Shown piece by piece: positions 40,101 through 47,626 of a stretch of 64,000 bases of DNA. Numbering within the stretch: position 1 is the stretch's first letter; every line of letters begins with the position of its first letter. The DNA is taken from the NCBI GenBank assembly GCA_964430505.1, contig CAYSGH010000012.1, positions 6,522 through 70,521 on the forward strand, read 5' to 3'. Below the pieces are notes generated by a model. The model saw only the letters and a program-made list of their open reading frames with translations. It made no database searches and was not told where the DNA came from. Made by a program: the position numbers and the translations under genes. This DNA comes from UBA6176 sp032119375 (lineage in GTDB: Bacteria > Verrucomicrobiota > Verrucomicrobiia > Limisphaerales > UBA9464).

Positions 40101-40735
40101 CGTCGGAGGCGCAGGGGCCCTCGACAAACACGGTGCAGGTGCGGGTGAGCGACGGGATCGCGACGGTGACCAACAACTTTGTTGTCACGGTTCGGGAGGT
40201 GAACGCCCCGCCGTCCTTCAGGGCGGCCACCAACGGCACCGTCGCGGCGGGAACGGTGTTTTCTCGGAACCTCGGGCCGACCGACCCCGATCTTCCGGCC
40301 CAGACGCTGACGGTGACCCTCCGGCAAGGGCCGGTGGGAATGGTGCTCACGAGCAGCACCCTCACTTGGTCGCCCAGCTCGGCCCAAGTTCCGAGCACCA
40401 ACAGGGTCTCCGTGTCGGTGACCGACGGTGTTGCGGCGGTGACGAACTCCTTCGTCGTGACGGTCACGAGCACGAGCGGCGGTGGATCAACCATTGCCGT
40501 GGCCAACGAGTCCCAGGCAGCCGGCAAGGCATCGCTGCAGGCTGACTGGGTGGGGCGGGTCCTCGGTGGCCCCAGCCTCATCGAGGACGGAACGCTGCGC
40601 CTGCGTTGGTCGGATCCGGCCGGCGTCCTCGAAGAGGCGCCAACACCCTTGGGCCCATGGATGCCCGTGCTCACCGAAGGCCGCGAGCACGTGATTCCCA
40701 CGGACCAAGGCCAACGCTACTTCCGAATCCGCTGA
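34197..40735 (+). CDS. Secreted GEVEDY / IgGFc-binding-like / cadherin-like repeat protein (contains assembly gap)
   Basis: The start is ATG 34197, five bases after the giant gene's stop. A signal peptide (RALGTLAGAVAMLWLGHAPLQG) is followed by five units of about 165 residues, each ending GEVEDY or GEVEDH (near 34790, 35300, 35810, 36330, 36830). An IgGFc-binding-protein-like domain comes next (about 36860-38110: GVDFWLTFPGNY, VAVFGGHRCANIP, WGDDFLLAPFAGR), then an HYR-like segment (TDNCDPKL...TVTATDASGNEA) and 91-residue cadherin/Ig-like repeats (GATNNTIN...LAWTPSEAQGPSTNT). The C-terminus LRLRWSD...GPWMPV...YFRIR is a common verrucomicrobial ending. A 100-N gap (39712-39811) breaks the frame on paper. 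Joining the flanks at their 55-bp identity gives one frame of 2127 residues. Likely a surface or matrix protein co-expressed with the giant protein. Confidence 0.85.
38705..40203 (+). repeat. 546-bp near-identical tandem repeat
   Basis: Units start at 38705, 39251 and, beyond the assembly gap, 39952. Units 1 and 2 differ at only a few bases over 546 bp; the third diverges after about 250 bp. Each unit codes for two 91-residue cadherin-like domains, an A type (INELVGYTQPLAPRDNDVP) and a B type (IYPAAGHTQALVPQDSDVP). The low divergence points to recent duplication or gene conversion. Confidence 0.9.
39712..39811. other. Assembly gap (100 N)
   Basis: Exactly 100 N, the customary symbol for a gap of unknown length. 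The 55 bases before the gap (39657-39711) are identical to the 55 bases after it (39812-39866), so the true sequence may contain no missing bases or one or more extra 546-bp units. The apparent frame change across the gap has no biological meaning. Confidence 0.95.
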
Positions 40736-40788
40736 CCGCCTCGGCAGCTGGGCCTGCAGGCCGCGACGCAGGGAGCCCTGGGCCCTCC

Positions 40789-42777
40789 TCACGCCCCTTC
40801 CGACCGCCCCGCGAACGACAGGCCCTCATCGAGCCATTGGTCCGACCGAAGGACGGCCGCCCGCATCGCGCGGGCACGCGATTGGGCGTTCGCCTGGGCC
40901 ATGGCTACCGCCCCGGAAGCAAGGGCCGCCGTCCCGGGCCATCGATGGCTGGCCGCCTGCCGCAGCGCTCGTCGGACCACCGTGGGCACGTGCCGCTGGA
41001 AGAGATCGTCCTCGGCGCTCAAAATCGCCACGGACGTGCCAGGGTCCCCTTGACGGGCACTTCGCCCCATTAACTGCCGGTCCACCCGTCGCGACTCGTG
41101 CCGCTCCGTGGCAATGACATGCAGCCCGCCCTTCTCTGCAACGCCCGCCCCGAGCCGGATGTCCGTGCCGCGCCCGGCCATGTTGGTGGCGATGGTGACC
41201 CGGCCGGGCTCGCCTGCGGTGGCCACGACGCGGGCCTCCTCCTGGTGACGGACGGCGTTGAGGAGCTGGAACGGGACCCGGGCGTCGCCCAGCTGCCGTG
41301 CCAGGTGCTCGCTGGCCTCGACGCTGCGCGTCCCCACCAATACCGGCTGGCCCTTCTCGTGCACGCGGCGAATCTCCGCCACCACGGCCTTCCAACGCGC
41401 CTCCGACGTCGGCAAGAGCCGGTCCGGGAGCTCCCTTCGGATGCACGGCCGATGCGGCGGGATGGCCACCACAGGAAGTCCGTATACCTGCCAGAACTCC
41501 CCGCGCGCCTCCGACGCCGTGCCCGTCATCCCGGCCAGGTGTGGGTACAGCCGGAAGAAGCGCTGGAAGCTGATGCGGGCGATGGTCTCGCTGGGGTCGC
41601 TGATGACCAACCCCTCCTTCGCCTCGATGGCCTGGTGCATCCCTTGCCGCCACGTGCGCATCGGCATCTGGCGGCCCGTGAACTCGTCCACGATCACGAT
41701 CTTGCCCTCCACCACGACGTACTGACGGCCCTCGCGATAGAACTCCCGCGCCATGAGGGCTTGCCGGACCAGCTCGGACCGTCGTTGCAGCCCGCGCCAG
41801 AGCGGGGGCAGTTCCCGTGCGAGCTCGTCCAGCCGGGCCTCGCCCGCCCGAGTGACCTCCACCTCGCGGTGCCGTTCATCCACGGTGTAGTGGACGCCCG
41901 GCTCCAGCGGTGACGCGATGCGGCTCGCCAGGGCGACCACCTCGCGAAGGGCCGCATTGGGTCGGGGAGCCGAGAGGATCAGCGGCGTCACCGCCTCGTC
42001 GATGAGCACCGAGTCCGCCTCGTCGATGATCGCGGAATGCAGCCCGCGTTGGACGGGCCCGGACCCGCGTCGATCGGGCCGGACCAGCCCCCAGGCCAGG
42101 CGTCGGCCCGCGTCGATGTGCTCCCCCGCCCTCAGGCGGTCCCGGAGGAAGTCCGCGACGATCTCCTTGCTGGTGCCGTAGGTGACGTCGCGCGAGTAGG
42201 CCTCGCGCCGGTCCTCGGGGGACATCGGCGCGGTGACATGGCCGTGGCTGAGGTGGCAAAACCCCAGCAACGGCCCCAGCCACCGCTCGTCCCGCTCGAC
42301 GAGGTAGTCGTTGACGGTGATGACATGGCAGGGGCGTCCGTTCCATGCGCGCAGGATGGCGGCGAGCCCGGCCGTGAGGGTCTTGCCCTCGCCGGTGGCC
42401 ATTTCCGCGAGGTGGCCCGCGTTCATGGCCATGGCTCCCACCAACTGCTCCGGGAACGGCCGCAGCCCCATCGTCCGCCACGCCGCCTCGCGCAAGGCGG
42501 CCAGCGCGGGCTCCAGGGCGGCACCACGGGCTGCTCCGCCGCGCCGGAACGCCTGTTGATGCCCGAGAAGACGCGCACGCAGCGCATGGTCCGTCAAGCC
42601 GGCCACCTCCGCCGCGAGTTCCTCCACCCGCATCGCCGCCTCCTGGAAGCCCGCGAGGATCCCGCGCCGCCGCCTCCAGGTCCCCGCGACGCCATGGACC
42701 CATGCGTCGAGCCCTTGGTGGATCCGGGGCGGACGCCGCAGGGAAGTCTGGCGCGCGAGCTCGGAGGGGCTGGTCAC
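40789..42777 (-). CDS. SecA-like ATPase, short form, in putative export operon
   Basis: A 662-residue SecA paralogue. N-terminal motor motifs: EAAWRTMGLRPFPEQLVGAM, Walker A MATGEGKTLTAG (Lys132), TVNDYLVERDERW, Walker B IIDEADS (252-256) with VLIDEAVTPLILS. Later motifs: VDEFTGRQMPMRTWRQGMHQ, RFFRLYPHLAGMTGTA, VTIATNMAGRGTDIRLG and HESRRVDRQL. The arginine-finger motif reads GRSARQGDPG where housekeeping SecA has GRAGRQGDPG. The helical-scaffold extension and C-terminal zinc finger (SecB/lipid contact) are missing; ordinary SecA has 800-950 residues. The start is a GTG overlapping the previous stop by 4 bp (GTGA), so it is coupled to the M50-HlyD gene. As the only ATPase in the operon, it is the likely energy source for export. 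It is not the housekeeping secA. Confidence 0.85.
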   Translation of the reverse strand: MTSPSELARQTSLRRPPRIHQGLDAWVHGVAGTWRRRRGILAGFQEAAMRVEELAAEVAGLTDHALRARLLGHQQAFRRGGAARGAALEPALAALREAAWRTMGLRPFPEQLVGAMAMNAGHLAEMATGEGKTLTAGLAAILRAWNGRPCHVITVNDYLVERDERWLGPLLGFCHLSHGHVTAPMSPEDRREAYSRDVTYGTSKEIVADFLRDRLRAGEHIDAGRRLAWGLVRPDRRGSGPVQRGLHSAIIDEADSVLIDEAVTPLILSAPRPNAALREVVALASRIASPLEPGVHYTVDERHREVEVTRAGEARLDELARELPPLWRGLQRRSELVRQALMAREFYREGRQYVVVEGKIVIVDEFTGRQMPMRTWRQGMHQAIEAKEGLVISDPSETIARISFQRFFRLYPHLAGMTGTASEARGEFWQVYGLPVVAIPPHRPCIRRELPDRLLPTSEARWKAVVAEIRRVHEKGQPVLVGTRSVEASEHLARQLGDARVPFQLLNAVRHQEEARVVATAGEPGRVTIATNMAGRGTDIRLGAGVAEKGGLHVIATERHESRRVDRQLMGRSARQGDPGTSVAILSAEDDLFQRHVPTVVRRALRQAASHRWPGTAALASGAVAMAQANAQSRARAMRAAVLRSDQWLDEGLSFAGRSEGA

Positions 42778-44930
42778 ACGCGGTAGCGCTTTTGGAGGAG
42801 CTGCCGCAGCGCGCGCGCCCAGCGCGGCAACAAGGGCTCGGGCGGCAGTTGGAAGCGGGCCTCGCCGGAACGCCCGTGGAGCACGGCGACCCCCGGCTTC
42901 GCCTGGAGCGTCGCGTGCACCTCGAAGAACGCCTCGGCGGCCTGGCGTCCCTCGGGGTCGCGTCCGGTGGTGGCGATGGGCCCGCGCGCCTGCCAGCCGA
43001 GGGCGGCGGATGGCAACTGGCGTTGCTCGGCGGGGATGCGCCGAAGGTCGCCCAACACGAGGGCCTCCCCGGCCTGCCCGTGCAGCCGCGCCTCGGAGCC
43101 GAGGATGGGCGACGCGAAGAGGCGGTCCCCATCCTCCTGCTGGACGGTTGCCTCGAAGACGTGCGATGACGCGTCCACGAGCAGGCCGAGCGAGGTTCCC
43201 TGGGGCAGCCAACGCCCCACCCAGCCCTCCGACTCCGGCAACACCCATGTCCCTGCATGGGGGGCGCGCACCACGAGCGCGGCCTGGTCGCGTTGGGTGC
43301 GCGCGATGTTCTTCAGGATGGACTCACGCAGGCTTTGCAGCGGCGCGACGTTCGGCACGGCGTCCTGCAGGGCTTGCCGAAGCCGCGCGTCCGCCTCGGC
43401 CAAGGCGGCCTCGGCGGCGGCCAGTTGCTGCGTCAGCTCGTGGTTGCGCAGCTCCAGCAAGGGCTGCCCGGCGGCGACGGGTGCGCCCGGGCTTGCGAAA
43501 ACCCGCGCCACCTCGCCCGACGCCGCGCTGTAGATCTCCGTCCATTGGCGCGAGCGCACGATGCCTGGCGCGCGGAAGTGATGGGGGACGGGCACAAGGA
43601 GCAAGGCGGCGAGGATGCCGCCGATGCCCAGCCCGGAGACCAGGACGGCGCGAAGCCGATGCCGCTCCAGCCGTGGGCTGGAGGCCAGGTAGCCCGCGAA
43701 CTTCCACGCGGGCACGGCCACCCATGCGACGGCGCAGACGGCCGCCATGAGAAGGCCCACCAGCAGGAACCGGTCCGCGATCACGAGCAGGATCCCGGCG
43801 AACACGAACACGCGGTACACCCCGCTGGCGGCGCCATACATCCCAAGCCATGCAGCCTCGCGCCCGCTCGTCGCCGGACCTCGCTCGCGTCGAAGCCCAA
43901 ACAGCCAGCGCTCGGCCCAGGCCCGCAACTGCGTCGTCGCCCGTTGGGACAGGTTCGGGATGCCGACGAGGTCCGACAGCATGAAGTAGCCGTCGAAGCG
44001 GAGCAGGGGGTTGATGTTGAAGACGAGGGTCGAGACGGACGCGACCAGCATGATGTTGTAGGCGAGGCCATGGAGCGTGCCGGGGGCCGTCGCCGCCCAA
44101 ACGAACGTGGCGATGGCCGCCACCCACACCTCCACGATCATCCCGGCGGCTCCCACGAGCACCCGCCTCCATCGCTCCCGCAACCCCCACGCCGACGTCG
44201 CGTCCACGTAGGGCACGGGCGTGAAGATCATCAGCAGCACGCCCATTGCGTGCACCTCGCCCCCGAACTTCCGGCAGAAGTACGCATGCCCGAACTCGTG
44301 CAGCACCTTCACCAGCACCATGGCGGCATAGAGCAGGAACAGGTTGCCGGGCGCGATCGCCCCCTGCGCCTCGTCGCGGGCCAGGTCAAAGTGGTCCGCC
44401 AACACCTTCACCGCCCACGCCACGGTGGCCAGCCAGCCGATGGCCCCCGCCGGGCTGATCAGTTTCCCAACCACCGGCAACGTCCGCACCAGGAAGCGGT
44501 CCGGGTCCAGGAGCGGGAACCGCGCGAACATGATGTTGAGCAGGCGCGACCGGGTCTCGCGCTGCGCCTGCTTCCGCTGGCGCTCGAACAACGCCGACGC
44601 ATCCGTCGCCGTCGGGTAGTGCAGCAGGTTGGCGTGGTAGAGCTGCGACAGGAGCTGGATGACGGCCTCCTGGCCGGGCGCGTTTCCCGGGAACCGCTCG
44701 ATGCACTCGCGCCAAGCCTCCTCCACCGTCCGGTCCGTCCCCAGCCGCGCCACGAACTCGTAGGCCTCCGGCCGCAGCCGGTAGAACTGGTTGTTGAAGG
44801 GGTCGTCCAGCACCACCCAGGGCTCGCCCCGGAAGGTTTGGCGGCGCGCCCGCACCGACGGGCGCAGCGAGATGCGCTGGCCCGCCACGCGATGCCAGGA
44901 CTCGCTGAACGTGGACAAGGCGTCGGACAT
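42774..44930 (-). CDS. PqqD-like / M50 site-2 protease / HlyD adaptor fusion
   Basis: A 718-residue inner-membrane protein. Residues ~20-105 resemble the PqqD peptide-binding fold (LRPSVRARRQTFRGEPWVVL ... VEEAW...). A multi-span membrane region then carries the site-2-protease zinc motif HEFGH (211-215) and NINPLLRFDG (N305, P308, D313), both intact, so the enzyme should be active. After several more membrane segments, a periplasmic HlyD-type domain begins near PGIVRSRQWTEIYSAASGEV and has a helical hairpin (NHELTQQLAAAEAALAEAD). The ATG 44928-44930 lies 2 bp after the stop of the GAF-HlyD gene. In known systems PqqD-like domains bind leader peptides, so this protein may recognise and cut the substrate's N-terminus and then hand it to the adaptor; that is inference. 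Confidence 0.85.
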   Translation of the reverse strand: MSDALSTFSESWHRVAGQRISLRPSVRARRQTFRGEPWVVLDDPFNNQFYRLRPEAYEFVARLGTDRTVEEAWRECIERFPGNAPGQEAVIQLLSQLYHANLLHYPTATDASALFERQRKQAQRETRSRLLNIMFARFPLLDPDRFLVRTLPVVGKLISPAGAIGWLATVAWAVKVLADHFDLARDEAQGAIAPGNLFLLYAAMVLVKVLHEFGHAYFCRKFGGEVHAMGVLLMIFTPVPYVDATSAWGLRERWRRVLVGAAGMIVEVWVAAIATFVWAATAPGTLHGLAYNIMLVASVSTLVFNINPLLRFDGYFMLSDLVGIPNLSQRATTQLRAWAERWLFGLRRERGPATSGREAAWLGMYGAASGVYRVFVFAGILLVIADRFLLVGLLMAAVCAVAWVAVPAWKFAGYLASSPRLERHRLRAVLVSGLGIGGILAALLLVPVPHHFRAPGIVRSRQWTEIYSAASGEVARVFASPGAPVAAGQPLLELRNHELTQQLAAAEAALAEADARLRQALQDAVPNVAPLQSLRESILKNIARTQRDQAALVVRAPHAGTWVLPESEGWVGRWLPQGTSLGLLVDASSHVFEATVQQEDGDRLFASPILGSEARLHGQAGEALVLGDLRRIPAEQRQLPSAALGWQARGPIATTGRDPEGRQAAEAFFEVHATLQAKPGVAVLHGRSGEARFQLPPEPLLPRWARALRQLLQKRYRV

Positions 44931-44932
44931 GC

Positions 44933-46798
44933 TCACCACCAGAGGTACATCCGCAGGAAGTCGATGGTCCGGTGCGCCAGGATCCATGCCAGGGTCCGAT
45001 TCCCCGAAGGCACCTTGCACACCCCGCTCATCCCGGGCCGAAACCACGGCGCGGGCTTCGACGCCAACGACGCGCGCAGCCGAAACACGTTGCCCTCCTC
45101 CTTCGGCTGCGCGGAGGGCTCCACCACCGAGACGTTCACCTCGAAGCTGCTTCGCGGCTGCGCCACGAAGGCAATCTCCGCCGCCTTTGCCCCCAGCACG
45201 TCCTGCACGTCCCGCTCATGGACCTCCACCTCCACGTACAGGCGGTCGATCCGCGCCACCTTCAGCAGCGCGTCCCCTTGCCGGACCGGGGCCGAGATCC
45301 GCTGCCGCAGGTCGCCCTCGGCCACGATCCCGTCAAAGGGGGCCTTCAACGTCGCCTGCGCCAGCCGATGCCGCACCAGCCCCAGCCGGGCCGCCGCCTG
45401 GTCCGCCTGCGACTGCGCGATGCGCATCTCCGCCAGTTGCCGCGCCGCCCGCGCCTTCTCCGCCTCGCGCAGGTACCGCGTCTGGTCCGCGATCGCCGCC
45501 GCCTCCTCCAGCTCGAGCTGGTCCGTGTTGAGCCGCACCAACGGGGCGTCCTTGCGCAGGATGTCCCCGGGCTTGGCCTCCACACCCTGGATGAATCCGT
45601 CGAAGGGCGCCGTCAGGTAGGACAACTCCTCCGCGCGCAGGATGAACGTGCCCTCCACCCGGTACGGGTAAACCGGGAGGAACAACGCCGCCGCCGCCAT
45701 CACGCCGAGCGCGCCGCCCACCTTCGCCCACGTGTTCTCCGGCCCCACCAGCCGCGCCGTCTGCCGCCTCAAGCCCCGCGCCCAACGCGCCCCGAACCAA
45801 CCCGAGGCCCGGTGCAGCTCCGAGAGGCGGGCCGAAAGCTGGTCGCACGCCAGGCGGAGCTGCTGGACGGAGACGTCTGCGAACGCGCCTTCCTGGCGCT
45901 CGCACGTGAGCACCGCCACGGGACGCCCCTCCACGCGGATGGGCACGGACACCATGTGGCCCAGGCCTTGCTGGCGCGCGAAGTCCCCATGGGCGCGCGT
46001 GATGAGGCGCTGCTCCGGCGGCGCCGGCCAGACGACCTCGTCGTCCTGGTCCAACGCCTCCTCCATGGCGGCCTCCAGCGATTGCACCACCGCCATCTTG
46101 GGATCGAATCGCGCCGTGCGGCTGATGGCCTGGAGCCGGACGTAGGACCCGTCCAGCCAGCCGACACTGACGCGCTCGCAGCCGAGCTGGGAGGCGACGC
46201 CGTTGGCGAGGGCCAGCAATGCGCCGCCCAACCGAGGCTCGGCGTTGACCTGCGCGAGGACGTCCAGCACGGAGGCGAGCCGGTCCCCGGCTCCCTGGCC
46301 CTCGCGACGGACCGTGTGGGCCTGGTAGCTGGCCGGGACATCCGACGCCATGGCCAAGGCCAGGCGCGCCTCGCGGGCCTGCGCCTCCGTGGCATGGGGA
46401 ACGAAGAGCACGGCGGCCGCCTGCTGGGCGGAGCCCTCGATGCGGAGGCGCACCGCCAACCCTTGATGGCTCGTCTCGGGCAACACCCCCGGCTCGACCA
46501 CAACGGCGGCCTCCCCGGACTCCATCGCCGAGACGGCCAACTGCGGCGCCATCCGCAGGAAGGCGGCGGCGGCACGGTCTGCCGACGGCCCGGCGGACCA
46601 GTCCGCCAGCTTGCGCAGGCCGTTGGGCTGGGAGGGCAGGCCGACGACAAGGAGGCAGCGCTGGGCCTTGCTCCACTGCGCCAGCAACCCGGCGTAGGCC
46701 GGCCAAAACTCCGCCGGGGGCCCGGCGAAGGACCGCAGTCGGGTCGTCTCGGAAAGCAACGACTCCAGGGAGCCGGGCGTGGGGGAATCGGGGGCCAT
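44933..46798 (-). CDS. GAF domain / HlyD periplasmic adaptor fusion
   Basis: A 621-residue protein. The cytoplasmic N-terminal half has a GAF-like sensor domain (about residues 170-325: LASVLDVLAQVNAEP, GCERVSVGWLDG, GHMVSVPIRVEGRPVAVLTCER). One membrane segment follows (GGALGVMAAAALFLPVYPY, about 365-385), then a periplasmic membrane-fusion domain with a split lipoyl-like motif (SYLTAPFDGFIQGVEAKPGD ... LKAPFDGIVAEGDLRQRI) flanking a long helical hairpin. ATG 46796-46798 is 8 bp after the preceding HlyD gene. The sensor attached to an adaptor suggests that export is gated by a small ligand or by the redox state; the ligand is unknown. It bridges the HlyD gene and the M50-HlyD gene in the same operon. 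Confidence 0.85.
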   Translation of the reverse strand: MAPDSPTPGSLESLLSETTRLRSFAGPPAEFWPAYAGLLAQWSKAQRCLLVVGLPSQPNGLRKLADWSAGPSADRAAAAFLRMAPQLAVSAMESGEAAVVVEPGVLPETSHQGLAVRLRIEGSAQQAAAVLFVPHATEAQAREARLALAMASDVPASYQAHTVRREGQGAGDRLASVLDVLAQVNAEPRLGGALLALANGVASQLGCERVSVGWLDGSYVRLQAISRTARFDPKMAVVQSLEAAMEEALDQDDEVVWPAPPEQRLITRAHGDFARQQGLGHMVSVPIRVEGRPVAVLTCERQEGAFADVSVQQLRLACDQLSARLSELHRASGWFGARWARGLRRQTARLVGPENTWAKVGGALGVMAAAALFLPVYPYRVEGTFILRAEELSYLTAPFDGFIQGVEAKPGDILRKDAPLVRLNTDQLELEEAAAIADQTRYLREAEKARAARQLAEMRIAQSQADQAAARLGLVRHRLAQATLKAPFDGIVAEGDLRQRISAPVRQGDALLKVARIDRLYVEVEVHERDVQDVLGAKAAEIAFVAQPRSSFEVNVSVVEPSAQPKEEGNVFRLRASLASKPAPWFRPGMSGVCKVPSGNRTLAWILAHRTIDFLRMYLWW

Positions 46799-46806
46799 GG
46801 CCGTCC

Positions 46807-47595
46807 TTACTTGAGCTGGATATGGCCGGGCACGCCCGGGCGGACCTTGCCGTCGGCGTTGTCGAACTCGGCCTTGATGCGGAGCAGGCCGCTGGCCGCG
46901 TCCACGACCGGGGAAACGTAGGTGATGATGGCCTCGCGCGGGACGGTGGCCTCGCCGGCCGCGACCTCCACGGGGATGCGCTGGCCAAGACGCACGCCGG
47001 TTGCCAGGCGGGGCTCGACGTTGGCCACGAGAAGGCAACGGCGCGTGTTGACGACGCGGACGACGGGCTGCTGTTCCTCGCACTTCTCCCCGACGTCCTT
47101 GTGAAAGAGGGCAACCTGGCCATCGAAGGGCGCCAGGATTTGGCGGCGTCGCAGGACGGCGGCGGACAGCTCCAGGTCCACGCGTGCGATGTCGAACTCG
47201 GCCTTCTTCTTGCCGAGTTCCTCACGGCTGACGGAGATGGCATTGCGCTGGGCGAGGGAATTGAGGCGCTCGAGCTCGCTCGACGCGAGGTCTCGGGCCA
47301 GGCGCTTGCGCTCGACGTCCAGTTGCTCGAGCTGCTTGTCGAGCTCGATGACCACCTGGCCGTTGGTCACGCTGGCCCCCTCGGCCACGGGCCGCGTCCC
47401 CACCACCCCCACGACCGGGAAGGCCATCGTCACGTCCTGGATGGGCTCCGTGATGCCGGGAAACCAGCCGGGCTCGGCGGCAGGGAGAGCCAGCATGGCC
47501 AAGGACAGCGCAAGCGCGATGCCGCCACGAGCCGGGGCGGCGGCCACGACGGCGAGGCGCGAGGCGGGGTGGATGGGGGGTGTTGTTGGCTTCAT
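46807..47595 (-). CDS. HlyD family periplasmic adaptor
   Basis: A 262-residue membrane-fusion protein. A hydrophobic N-terminal segment (GGIALALSLAMLALPAAE) serves as signal or anchor. The lipoyl halves (VVGVVGTRPVAEGASVTNGQ ... ILAPFDGQVALFHKDVGE) flank a short coiled-coil hairpin (DVERKRLARDLASSELERL), and a beta-barrel ends the protein. At 262 residues it is short for the family. It starts 31 bp after the TolC-like gene and ends 8 bp before the GAF-HlyD gene. Three different adaptor-type proteins in one operon is unusual and suggests a mixed periplasmic ring. Confidence 0.85.
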   Translation of the reverse strand: MKPTTPPIHPASRLAVVAAAPARGGIALALSLAMLALPAAEPGWFPGITEPIQDVTMAFPVVGVVGTRPVAEGASVTNGQVVIELDKQLEQLDVERKRLARDLASSELERLNSLAQRNAISVSREELGKKKAEFDIARVDLELSAAVLRRRQILAPFDGQVALFHKDVGEKCEEQQPVVRVVNTRRCLLVANVEPRLATGVRLGQRIPVEVAAGEATVPREAIITYVSPVVDAASGLLRIKAEFDNADGKVRPGVPGHIQLK

Positions 47596-47626
47596 GGCGG
47601 TGTGGCCTCGGGGCGCGTGGGTGGGC

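Noticed and set aside
39712..40735. Frameshift in the cadherin-like gene
   Set aside because: The frame change is produced by the arbitrary 100-N gap; merging the identical flanks restores one frame.
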